Shown in pieces: positions 44,759-54,162 of a stretch of 64,000 nt of DNA. Numbering within the stretch: position 1 is the first letter of the stretch; the number at the start of each line of letters is the position of its first letter. The translations under genes were made by a program, and so were the position numbers. The notes beneath the pieces were generated by a model, which made no database searches, was not told the origin of the DNA, and saw only the letters and a program-made list of their open reading frames with translations. Location of the stretch: the NCBI GenBank assembly GCA_019915015.1, contig JAHBBC010000014.1:930001-994000 (forward strand), written 5' to 3'. This DNA comes from Auriscalpium vulgare (lineage: Eukaryota > Basidiomycota > Agaricomycetes > Russulales > Auriscalpiaceae).

Positions 44759-45192
44759 GGATGCGGCGAGGGCGACACACGTATATAAAGCGAAGCTGGC
44801 GTATGTATGTAAGTGGGTTGACCCTAGCAAGGTTATAATAAGCTGCGAGAGCTCCTGCTGTGCCAATGACCAATTCGCACGCTTGCTACTTGCACTGCTC
44901 TCCGGCACACTGCCGCACACACAGCGCTCTCGCCCTCCGCCTCCGTCCCGATCTCTCCTACGAGTCTCTCTGACGGGCCAATTCCTCTGGAAACCGCGTC
45001 CGGTCCCATGCCTGTCGCTTCCTGATGCACCGTGCGTATCTACGTCGCGTCCGTCGTGCTGTTGCCACACCGTCTCCGACGCATCTACACCGGCGTCGGC
45101 GTCTCTTCTCTCGCGGCGCCCATAGCCCTGCCTTCCCATAAATCCACCTGATCGATGCAACAGCCATCATCGCGCAGCGCACCTTTCCGCTT
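44759..45192. promoter_or_regulatory. Upstream region of the Skt5-like gene
   Basis: About 430 bp with a minus-strand TATATA box at about 44782-44788 and CT-rich tracts further up. No coding frame is supported. Confidence 0.4.
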
Positions 45193-45659
45193 TCATCCTG
45201 CCGCCTCTTTCAAGAGCTTGCCCTTGACAATACTGGTGAATCCACGGCCCCGTTGTGCTTCCATTAATATCTTCTGGAGACATGTGCTCGACCATCCGTG
45301 CAGTCGCTGGCCTGTCTTCGCGTCTTGTCGAAATTTGGATGGGCAGGTACCGCCCGTCGGCCATCTCGGGCGCTTGTTCGGCACGCCCATACATCCTGGC
45401 AGGCAGTTGTCGTGGCCCGAGAATACACGCACCTTCTTGGGACTTGTCATCGAAATCCCCGGTGCCGCTGATCTCCACCCATATGCTTACGCTCATAATC
45501 GTGGAGAACATGCCAACCTTGGCTATCTGACTTGCGAACGTTTCTGAGCGGCCTCAACGTGTCGAGTATAAGTAATAAGTATACGTCGGTCAAGCCCGTT
45601 GCATACTCACGGTACGTGCAGTGTCTGTCTAAGAAGCCTACATGCACTGACTCAATCAT
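45193..45659 (-). CDS. Hypothetical small Cys-containing protein, 111 codons
   Basis: A tentative model (45659-45611, 45543-45532, 45467-45193) gives 111 codons plus stop with phases closing, but the middle exon is only 12 nt. The main exon reads KKVRVFSGHDNCLPGCMG then GTCPSKFRQDAKTGQRLHGW and STCLQKI, with five Cys in total and a basic C-terminus. No signal peptide is visible and no family was recognised. Overlapping frames on both strands are similar in length. The splice-site closure is the only support. Confidence 0.3.
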
Positions 45660-46084
45660 ATCCACGCAAGACTTTCTCGCGTTGGCGCCTGCCGGTCGAC
45701 GGACACACTCAGCTCGGCGGCAATCACGGACGACCCCGAATGTTTGGGAACCATGAGACGATCTTGCGCAATGATTCATAATGGGCTCCAAGTTCTACCA
45801 CTGAATGGCGAGGCCTACGCATCATGGCAACGAATATACTTAGTAGGCCGTTGGCTTGACCAAGTCGCCACGCGCGACGAATTGCGTGCGTTTGATGCAT
45901 TCTTCGTCCTTAATATTGATACTGGGCTCCGCTGCTCTATGGATGCGAACCCCTTGATCCATGGCCTGGCGCCTGACAAACACAGGAAAGGCCTACAGTG
46001 CTACAATCAACGACCGGGTCTATTCGAAATCCGACGAAGACTTAACATTGCACATCCGCCCGGTCGCACACAGCCAAGACACAT
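45660..46084. other. Intergenic, no supported gene
   Basis: About 0.4 kb of mixed composition before the foldback element. Short frames exist without recognisable motifs. Confidence 0.35.
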
Positions 46085-46384
46085 TCGCACATCACGCCAA
46101 CGCACGTTCGCCCATACCACCGCATACCAAATTCGATGGAGGTGTAAGCTACGCGCCGCGCGCACTCCCGGCCATCGAAGGCAAGACTACCGGTTCTAAA
46201 CCTGGGTGCTTTAGCGACGGCGCGCCGGGCTTCTGCCTCTTGCCACCTCAGGTGAACGGGGGCCGGTTTCCCCGACCCCCGTCAGAACTCCCCGGCATCT
46301 GGAGCACGCGCGCCGCCTGCTACGACAAAGCCTCGGTCGACATGCGCTCTACACTAGCCTACGCTACCCCAGACCAGAGGAGGA

Positions 46385-46660
46385 AACGACGCACCTTATG
46401 CCACACCGCCGACCTGGAGCAGCAGATGTCAGTACGGCGTTGCGGTGAAAGGCTGACGACGTACCGTAGCAGGTGAGCCCACGAATGGCGTTAGCATCCA
46501 ATGGAAGAGACAGATAAATGACGCACCTTATGCCACACCGCCGACCTGGAGCAGCAGGTGTGAGTACGGCGTTGCGGTGCTGCGGTGAAAGGCTGACGAC
46601 GTACCGTAGTAGGTGAGCCCACGAATGGAGTTAGCATCCAATGGAAGAGACAGAGAAACG
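46385..46660 (+). repeat. Tandem 139-bp duplication in the left arm
   Basis: GACGCACCTTATGCCACACC to GAGCCCACGAATGGNGTTAG occurs at about 46389 and again at about 46519. The second copy carries an extra CTGCGGTG. Confidence 0.75.
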
Positions 46661-46916
46661 ACTTACCGTCCGCTGCCCCCCACATGCGCCGAACCAGGAC
46701 CTGGAAATGCACCATCAGTGCAGCGTACGAGCGGCGGGCTGACAACGTACCAGAGACCGAGGGCGCACGAGCGGGGTCAGCCGCGCAAATGGAGGAGACA
46801 GCGACGACGCATAGAATAAGAGGACGAGCTAGAGCTGGAGGGGCTGGCAGGAAAGTGGGGGGAAAGTGGGCAAAAGGTGAGAGGCGATGGGGGACAGAGG
46901 CGGGGGTGCAGGGCTC

Positions 46917-46922
46917 TTTATA
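46917..46922 (-). promoter_or_regulatory. Outward TATA box, left arm
   Basis: TATAAA on the minus strand, directed toward the left tip. The equivalent position in the right arm also has TATAAA directed outward, with a conserved GC-rich frame (GGGCYCTTTATACC). Confidence 0.45.
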
Positions 46923-47159
46923 CCCTTCGGCGGCGGCTGAAGGAATGCATAGCTGCCAGCCAAGTCGCCTGGTTACTCAACGAAGCCCAGTCGTCGCGTC
47001 GTAAATCGAGTAGAAGCGCGACTTGTCTCAAACACTGCTGCGAGGATGTAGCCCCCAAGGTGCAGAGCATATACTACGCGTCACGAGGCGGGCGGTGTAG
47101 TAGTCGGGCGAGCGTGTGTGCCGCCGCACCTTTCTCGCTTGTGGCGCGCTGTGGAGTGT

Positions 47160-48360
47160 CAACAGCCAAGTCGGGCAGACATCCACAGTGTCGGATGCTA
47201 TCATCCTATATCCAGTGGAATATCAAAGCAGCGAAGGCGACGAGATTGAGACGTTCGCATTGCGACTGCTAGTTGGCATGAGCTTCGCGTGGGCGAAAAC
47301 CAAGCTACTTGCAGCTAAGTACTGTGCAAACAACATGATACGAGCCAGAAGTAAATCAACCAGTCGGCGGTGAGTAACGAGCAGATGCGCTGGTCTCGAG
47401 TTATGACTCGCGTATGCTTGTCGCGCCTGCAAACTGATAGCGACTTTCGCGACATGGACTCGGTCACTGAAAACGCAGGTCACAGACTCGGCGCCAGCGG
47501 GGGGTCCGCCGGCATTCGCCGAATACATTCGGCGCCCATAATTGTTGACTTCGTTTTCACCACCCACCATCTGCGTCGTTGGCATCATTTGCTCGAATAT
47601 GAGTGTGGCTAGTGACTACTCGTGCGCTTTGAATCTTTGCAGCTCACTAGCCTTTGCATGCTGTCGACGCTTGGTGTCATGGTGGCCCAAAACTCCGTCT
47701 TTACTACTAGACTTGTTGGCAACTCACTGGTTCTCTGGACCGTTCTCAGTTCAACGCTCACTACTGACTCGGTGTCCACTGGAGGCTTTTCTGTATTACT
47801 GCGAACAGGAGGACGCTATCCTTGAGCTTTTGCTGGCTCCGGCTGCGACGTCGACTGCGAAACACTTCTGCTGCCCGCAAAGGTGTTTCCTCTGGGGGTT
47901 CACTTGTCAGAAACAGTTGTCGCACCTATTTTTAGGCGCGGGAGTTTACACTGGAATACCCAGTCAGAGACAGTACGTCTCATTACTTTGCGTTGCGTTT
48001 GAAACTGGCAGCGCGAGCCGTTGGGCCAGTCTGCAACGGCATGCGTACAATTTTCACATGGGTCCCACTGCGACGCTGCTGTCTGCCTGTAGACATAAGA
48101 ATAGCTGAGACAGAAAAATTCACCGTCCTCTGCGCTGAGCTACGAAAACACATGTGTTTCGTTTGAGACTGGCAGCCAAGGTCGCGTGCGATTTTCACGT
48201 GAGTCCTAGCTGAGACTCCCAAGTCCCAACGACGCTGCTGTTTTCTGATATCTCTATATCTATAGCTGGGACAGAACGTCTGTTATTACTCTGCGCTCTG
48301 TTGCGAGAAATCCATGGCGCGCGGCTGACAAGAAGTTGGAGCCCGACTTAGTCGTTGGCC
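47160..48360. other. Unique centre of the foldback element
   Basis: About 1.2 kb between the arms, lower in GC than its surroundings. It contains a degenerate repeated block with the order GTTTGA(R)ACTGGCAGC...GACGCTGCTGT...GACAGAA/GACAGAACG (about 47990-48120 and 48155-48285). No protein-coding gene could be supported. Confidence 0.4.
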
Positions 48361-48590
48361 ACGCGACTGCAATACCAACTTCAGCCCGCTCAGTCGAGCA
48401 CAACACCGCCCACCGTGTGACGCGGTGGGTATACTCTGCACCTTAGGGGCTGGATCTGTGCGGGTGGATTTGAGATATGTCGCGCTTCTAGTGGATTTAC
48501 GACGCGACGACTGGGCCAAGGTGCATGTAACGTGACCAGCCGACTTGAGGCTGGCAGGTGAGGTATGGATTCACCGCCACCGCCGAAAGG

Positions 48591-48596
48591 TATAAA
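48591..48596 (+). promoter_or_regulatory. Outward TATA box, right arm
   Basis: TATAAA preceded by CCGCCGAAAGG and followed 100 bp later by an ATG that opens only a 13-codon frame (MPVVAVSPLHLLG). A transcript from here would run through the 33-bp units and the 23-bp satellite. Confidence 0.45.
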
Positions 48597-48737
48597 GGGC
48601 CCCCCACCCCCGCCTTTATTTACTATCGGCTCTCGCCTTTCGCCCACTTTCGCCTCCCGAGTTTCCCGCCTCTCTCTAGCTCTCGCCCATTCTCTTACTA
48701 TGCCTGTCGTCGCTGTCTCACCCCTCCATCTGTTGGG

Positions 48738-48870
48738 CTGACCTCTGCTCGTGCGCCCTCCACCTGTAGGGCTGAACTCTGCTCGTGCGCCCTGCACTTG
48801 TAGGTCTGACCTCTGCTCGGGCGCCCTCCACCTGTAGGGCTGACATCGGCTCGTGCGCCCTTCCACCTCC
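48738..48870 (+). repeat. Tandem 33-34 bp units
   Basis: Four copies of GGGCTGACCTCTGCTCGTGC followed by GCCCTCCACCTGTA with small variations. Confidence 0.8.
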
Positions 48871-49175
48871 GATGGTACGGCGTTGTCAGCCTTCCCCTCG
48901 TACGCTGCACTGAGAGTTTTCTTCCAGGTCCTGGGTCGTGCGCTCTCGTCTCTGGTACGTTGTCAGCCCACCGCTCGTACGCTGCACTGATGGTTCTCTT
49001 TCAGGTCCCGTTTCGGCGCCGGTGGGGGGCGGCGGACGGTAGGTGGTCTCTCTGTCTCCTCCATTGGATGCTAACTCCGCTCTTGGTCCTCCACATCCGG
49101 TACGTTGTCAGTCCTTTGCTCGTACGCTGCACTGAGGTGTACTTTCTAGGTCCTGGTTTGACGGAGTTGGGGCGA

Positions 49176-50030
49176 CGGACGGTAGGTCGTTTCTTCGTTG
49201 AACGGTAGGTCGTTTCTCTAGTGAACGGTAGGTCGTTTCTTCAGCAAACGGTAAGTCATTTATCTGCTGAACGGTAGGTCATTTCTTCGCTGCATGGTAG
49301 GTCATTTCTTCAGTGAACGGTAGGTGGTTTCTCTAGTGAACGGTAGGTGGTTTCTTTAGCCAACGGTAAGTCTTTTCTTTGCTGAACGGTAGGTCTTTTC
49401 TTTGCTGCAAGGTAGGCCTTTTCTTCAGCAAACGGTAGGTCTTTTTCTCTGCCGACGGTAGGTCGTTTCTTTCCTGAACGGTAGGTCATTTCTTCGCTGC
49501 ACGGTAGGTCATTTCTTCAGTGAACGGTAGGTGGTTTCTCTGGTGAACGGTAGGTCATTTCATCGCCGCACGGTAGGTCATTTCTTAATTGAACGGTAGG
49601 TGGTTTCTTTAGCAAACGGTAGGTCTTTTCTTTGTTGAACGGTAGGTCTTTTTCTCTGCGGACGGTAGGTCGTTTCTTCGCTGAACGGTAGGTCATTTAT
49701 TTGCTGAACGGTAGGTCATTTCATCGCTGCACGGTAGGTCATTTCTTCTATTAAACGGTAGGTGTTTTATTTGCTGTACGGTACAAGTACGGTAGGTCGT
49801 TTCTTCGAACGGTAGGTCATTCCTTCGCCAATCCTTCGCCCCACGGTAGGTCGTTTTTTCGCCAGTGAACGGTAGGTTATCTTCTCGGCGGATGGCGAGT
49901 CTCTCCTTCGCTGAACGGTAGGTCGGTTTCTCAGCGAAGGTGGGTCGATTCTTCATTGAACGGCGGGTCGTGTTTCGGCCATTTCTTCGGCGGGTCGTCG
50001 GTCGTTTTTTTTCGGCAGACGGTAGGTCTT
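49176..50030 (+). repeat. 23-bp satellite array, about 30 copies
   Basis: The unit is ACGGTAGGTCGTTTCTTCGC plus TGA, with variants GGTAAGTC, GGTAGGTGG and TTTCATCGCTGC. Variant types recur in groups, so a higher-order pattern is present. Each unit contains the splice-donor-like GGTAGGT/GGTAAGT and a short T-rich tract, in the direction of the outward TATA at 48591. It lies between shared arm sequences and is the main reason why the right arm is longer than the left. Confidence 0.88.
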
Positions 50031-50686
50031 TCCTATCTCTTCCATTTAATACTTACTCTATTCGCGGGCTCACCGACTGCGGTACGTTGTCAGCCTTTCA
50101 CTGCAGCGCTTTACTGACATCTGCTGCTCCAGGTCATCGGTGTGCACAAGGTGCGTCGTTTCCTCCTCTGGTCTGGGGTAGCGTAGGCTAGTGTAGAGCG
50201 CATGTCGACCGAGGCTTTGTCGTAGTAGGCGGCGCGCGTGCTCCAGATGTCGGGGAGTTCTGACGGGGGTCGGGGAGACCGGCCCCCGTTCATCTGAGGT
50301 GGCAAGAGGCAGATGCCCAGCGCGTCGTCGCTAAAGCACCCCGGTTTAGAACCAGTAGTCTTGTCTTCGATGGCCGGGAGTGCGCGTGGCGCGTACGTTA
50401 CACCCCCATCGAATACAGTATGCGGTGGTGTGGGCGAACTTGGTGTGATGTGCGAGCCTTCAGCTGCGATTTAGTAACACGCGGGCTTGGAGCCGAACGC
50501 CCGGCTGCCTACGCCAATGGTTTGCAAGCAAAGAACGTCATGCGGTCGCGCCGGGTGAAGAAAGTCCGTGAAACATCTATGGGTCTCGATTCAGATAAAT
50601 GTAACCAATAGGTAAGTTATCAGCGAAGACATGCAGGGTGTAATACATAAGGCGGTCATAGCCATGCGATGGCTGAGAAGACTCCC

Positions 50687-51828
50687 TTATGCCTTCGTCT
50701 CCTGCTCAAAGTACTCCCATAGCTTCTGGCCCAATTCGGGATCGTTGGCCTCAGGGCGGCACTCGCCAACACGCGCCCAGGGAATGAGGAACTATATTCA
50801 CATCAGTTCACGAAAGCAGGAAGCGCGTGGGTAAAAACACACCTTGCCATTGAGATCAATGGTCTCCGGCGATGTGCCAGCCCACAGTTGCGTGAGCGCT
50901 CCGTATGGTGTAGGGTAGAGCATCAGTTTCTGCAGCACAGATCAACACGACGAAAGGATTGACAAGATGACGAGCACAAACATCGAGGATGTAGCGGGCA
51001 ACCGAGGGCACGTGCCGCTGCAGATCGGTACTAATGTTGCCCGGGTTGACAGCAGTCACGACGATGTTCTTCGCTCCATACCGGCGACCGAGCTCGCGTG
51101 CGAACACAACGTTCGCCTGCAATTTGCTTCAGCAAGTCCCCAAACGCGACAAACGCGAAGAAACCCACGAATTTGCTCTGAGAATACAGGTCATACGTCG
51201 ACACCTTATCGCGTCCGGGGCCGGGTACGAACGTCTCCCAGTGAATGGTGTTCAGGTACGCGGCCGCAGAGGACGTAATAACAACGCGAGCTTTTCCGTC
51301 GGGGGAGGTGTGGGTGGCGGCTTCGAGTGCGGGGAGGAGCAGGCTGGTGAAGAGGTAGTGCCCAACGACGTTTGTGCCCCATTGGAGGTCGTAGCCATCG
51401 GCCGTCAGCTCCTTGTGGTCAGGCCACATCACACCGCTAATCGTGGCTCGTCAGAAGGCACCAAGCGAATACAGGTCGACAACGAACCCGTTATCGAACA
51501 GGATGTGCAGCTCCTTCTCCTTGCTCAGGAACTCTGCCGCCGACTTCCGGATTTTCTCTTTGCTCGCCAGGTCGAGCTCGAGGAAAATGGCGGACTTCCC
51601 TGTCTGCTTCTTCAGGTCATTGATCGCCTCCTCTGCCTTCCCCCGCGAGCGCGCCGCGAGGTACACCTTGGCATTGTGGTTGAGGAGCGCCTTCACGGTC
51701 TCCTTCCCGATACCCGTGTTCCCGCCCGTCACCACGACCACACGACCCGACAGGTCAGGGATGTTGTCGACAGACCACTTCGACTTTGGCGGATAGTACT
51801 GGTCGAGGAGGCTCCATTGTTGACCCAT
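50687..51828 (-). CDS. Short-chain dehydrogenase/reductase (copy A), 311 codons
   Basis: Five exons (51828-51488, 51436-51169, 51116-50982, 50929-50843, 50791-50687) close to 311 codons plus stop. The NAD(P) site TGGNTGIG is at about residues 34-41 and the downstream acidic ELDL near 85. The NNAG-type strand reads FDNGGVM, the Ser is in VITSSAAAYL, and the catalytic pair is YSQSK in YDLYSQSK. NPGNISTDLQR follows, as in retinol-dehydrogenase/WW-oxidoreductase-like SDRs. Cytosolic or ER NAD(P)H-dependent carbonyl/alcohol oxidoreductase; substrate unknown. A paralogue at 61310-62415 shares three of the four intron positions and ends in the same WEYFEQETKA/WEFLEEETKA tail. All key residues are present. 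Confidence 0.9.
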
Positions 51829-53198
51829 TATTGGCGAGGATGTGGGGGTTAGAAGGGGTTAAAAGGACAGGAGAGAGATGGCGCTGGAGTTAAATAGCTT
51901 CCGGCGGGAACGCGCTTTACGATGCGTCACTGCCCGGCTGGGAGCCGAATGGACGTCGAGGCTTAATCGGCATGTGCGGGAGCATCTCGGGAGGCGGGCG
52001 CTATGTGGCTGAGGGCAAGGAACTTCAATGGAAAGGGAGAGAGACGTGGTTGCCAACGGCCCTCACCGACACGGAAAGTCCTCAGTACTGTACCAGATCA
52101 GATTCATTGACCAAGTCGAAACTATTTGAAGTCAGGCCTTACTTACGCGCGGACGGCCCGGGACTTTTGCCGTTATCGCCGACGCGTCGGACTTGCTCCC
52201 GCCCACCACTGCGAATACTACATACTGTCCTCTCCCCTTTCAGCTCGGGAGCGATGCTGAGCTAGAGCTTGAACTCATAAGCGGTAAGCTGTATGGACTC
52301 GGAGGAAAGTCGACTTGTTACCGTGTCACTGGTTAGTCAATGTTCTTTTTCGTTATGTGATTCAACCATTCACCGCCGGTCTTCTGCCTACTATGTAGCG
52401 CCTCAAGATCGAGAGACTTCGGCTTCGCACACCCACAGATAATGCTGGATAGTCTTCATAAGAGATTCTCGAAGCAGGCCGCCAAGCTTCAAGTCCCAAC
52501 TATTTTCAGGCCATCGTGACCTCCCCTTCCCCTGCTCGAGCTGCAGGGCCGATGACCCTCTCGATGACCGCAGAGTCTCGGCCAACCCGTACGCCGCGGT
52601 CATATGTATGCACTGTTTTGTGAATTCCTCACAGCTGGGCTTCTATCAGATTGGTTGCGCGCTGTCGCGTGGCCAGGCTGTGCGTCAGCCCTCGGCCCGG
52701 CGGCGATATGCTCAGCTGCACCGCAGCTTCACGAACGGAGCCTTCAACGCGACGTCTACGGTACGGGATCACACATCGCGCCCAGGGACCCTGTTCGCTA
52801 TCGATTCATGCAGTCAGTGCTGTTATCCATGGCATCACCTCTCAGCGTATCGCTGATGGTCCGTCGTTCCGCTCACAATCGCTACAGCAAGTCCTTGCGA
52901 CCATACTCATTTTCTCTGCGAAGGCTGGCCACGCATTCAAGAAGCAGAATCACATGCCAGCGAACATTCCTCGACGACGTGCTGTTTGTCCAGCCCTGCA
53001 GCACTAGGGGCGCCTGCGTTGGTCATTTCAACCCAGCGATGCTTACCGGGTCATCTCAGCTGCCAGCGGTTCTACGTCATGCATCATGGCGGATGGCAGG
53101 TGCCTCAATGGAGTGACGGCTGTGTCGCGGAAGGGCCTGTATAAATACCTAGCCGCAGGAACTGGCGTCGGCGCCATTCTGACATCCTCCACGCACCG
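51829..53198. other. Divergent intergenic region, no supported gene
   Basis: About 1.4 kb between the start codons of copy A SDR and the NTF2-like gene. A frame of 170 codons at 52604-53116 has no recognisable motif and no intron structure like its neighbours, so it was not called. A TATAAAT at 53140 belongs to the next gene. Confidence 0.4.
53140..53146 (+). promoter_or_regulatory. TATA box of the NTF2-like gene
   Basis: TATAAAT, 59 bp upstream of the ATG at 53199, at a typical fungal distance. Confidence 0.5.
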
Positions 53199-53759
53199 AT
53201 GTTTACCACCACCCTCAGTCCCGACAGCGCAGCGACGTGGACTGTCTGGCGCTGGCTTGAGGCACGCTCCCGCTTTGCTGTCCAGGCGATGGACGAAATG
53301 ATGGACGGCGATTACATCAACGGCGTGCTGCCCGCCTCGGTTGGCGTCTCCGAGAGCGGCAAGGATGCGCTGTGGGCGCTCACGCAGTACCCGTATTCTG
53401 ACCTGTACAAACTAGAGGTGAGCTTCACTGATCATGCGCTGCGAACGACGTTCAGGAAATTGACGCGAATGTTCTGTCGCAGTTTGAGGTCTACAACTTC
53501 GCTGAGAATGACGATCAGGTGTGGGTGCATGTGAGTGACCATCACATCGAAGCCATACATGGTACTGACGGGCTGGTAGACGAGGCTGACCGGAGAGACC
53601 TCGAAGAAAGTTCCGTACGACGTCGAGTCAATCTACATCTTCACAATGATACCCGGCAAATACACTGTCCAAGCCCCCAAGATCAAGAAGATCGACCAGT
53701 TCAGCGATACGGCGGCGGTATCTAATTTCGAGAGTGCGGTGGCAGGAACCGGGCATTGA
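53199..53759 (+). CDS. NTF2-like (SnoaL-fold) small protein, 148 codons
   Basis: Three exons (53199-53417, 53483-53530, 53580-53759) close to 148 codons plus stop. An N-terminal helical part (WTVWRWLEARSRFAVQAMDEMMDGDYINGVLPASVG) is followed by strand-rich sequence FEVYNFAENDDQVWVHTR and ESIYIFTMIPGKYTVQAPKIKKIDQFSDT. The order helix, conserved PAS-G, then D-x-V-x-V-H and a terminal K-I-x-x-x-x-F-x-D is the NTF2/SnoaL pattern. Such proteins are small cone-fold enzymes (isomerases, hydratases, cyclases) or binding proteins in specialised metabolism. The specific role is unknown. It lies between the SDR and GMC genes of the oxidative cluster. The middle exon is only 48 nt but required for frame. 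Confidence 0.65.
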
Positions 53760-54162
53760 TTTCATGCGGGATGCGAACGATTGCGATGCGCTGGCAGACG
53801 AGATCTGAAGTGTAGTTTGTATTGCATGGACATGCTTAGAATAGGTTCTGAGATTTTGTACTATCCGCGAATGCAGCTCGAGGGCAATCATTGATACTAG
53901 TAGTCATGTAGACTCGTAACCAGTCCGTAGAAACGACGATGTTCAGATGGGGAGGAATCGGATCTACCGGTCTGTCTGACGACAATCCTCCGCCTCTTCA
54001 TTGTCTCCAGACAGATCGAACCGGTCTAATACATGTGCTCTGAGCAATCCGGAATCGCGTCGAGCCCTGTCGGCGCAGAAAGACTACATGCTCCGCGTCG
54101 TATAAGAGTAGAAATACACGGTTTCTATTCATAAAGTAAATGCAAAGAAATCGTTGACGTCA
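53760..54162. other. Convergent 3' space
   Basis: About 400 bp between the stop codons of the NTF2-like and GMC genes. AT-richer than coding sequence; no gene or repeat seen. Confidence 0.5.

Larger units (their letters stand above)
46085..50454. mobile_element. Foldback element with long diverged inverted arms, about 4.4 kb
   Basis: The sequence from 46085 to about 47150 recurs in reverse complement, roughly 75-85% identical and interrupted by expansions, between about 48370 and 50454. Matching landmarks in order from the outside: TCGCACATCAC, CGTACGCGCC/CTACGCGCC, CGCGCACTCCCGGCCATCGA, GCTTTAGCGACG, GAACGGGGGCCGG, CTCTACACTAGCCTACGCTA, GGAGCAGCAGATGTCAGTA, AAAGGCTGACRACGTACCG, GAAAGTGGGCRAAAGG, CTTTATAC, then CAGTCGTCGCGTCGTAAAT at the arm bases. 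The central 1.2 kb is unique. No transposase or obvious target duplication was found, so it may be a non-autonomous foldback transposon or an old inverted duplication. Conceptual frames across the arms are repeat translations. Confidence 0.75.

Noticed and set aside
46085..46480. 171-codon frame (LPPQVNGGRFPRPPSELPG) as a gene
   Set aside because: The same peptide appears from the opposite arm of the foldback element at 50111-50305; it is repeat sequence without supporting gene structure.
49176..50030. CRISPR-like array or telomeric repeat
   Set aside because: 23-bp head-to-tail units without spacers and unlike the fungal TTAGGG repeat.
52604..53116. 170-codon frame in the SDR-NTF2 intergenic region
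   Set aside because: No motif, no intron and no upstream promoter pattern; the amino-acid composition resembles random translation.
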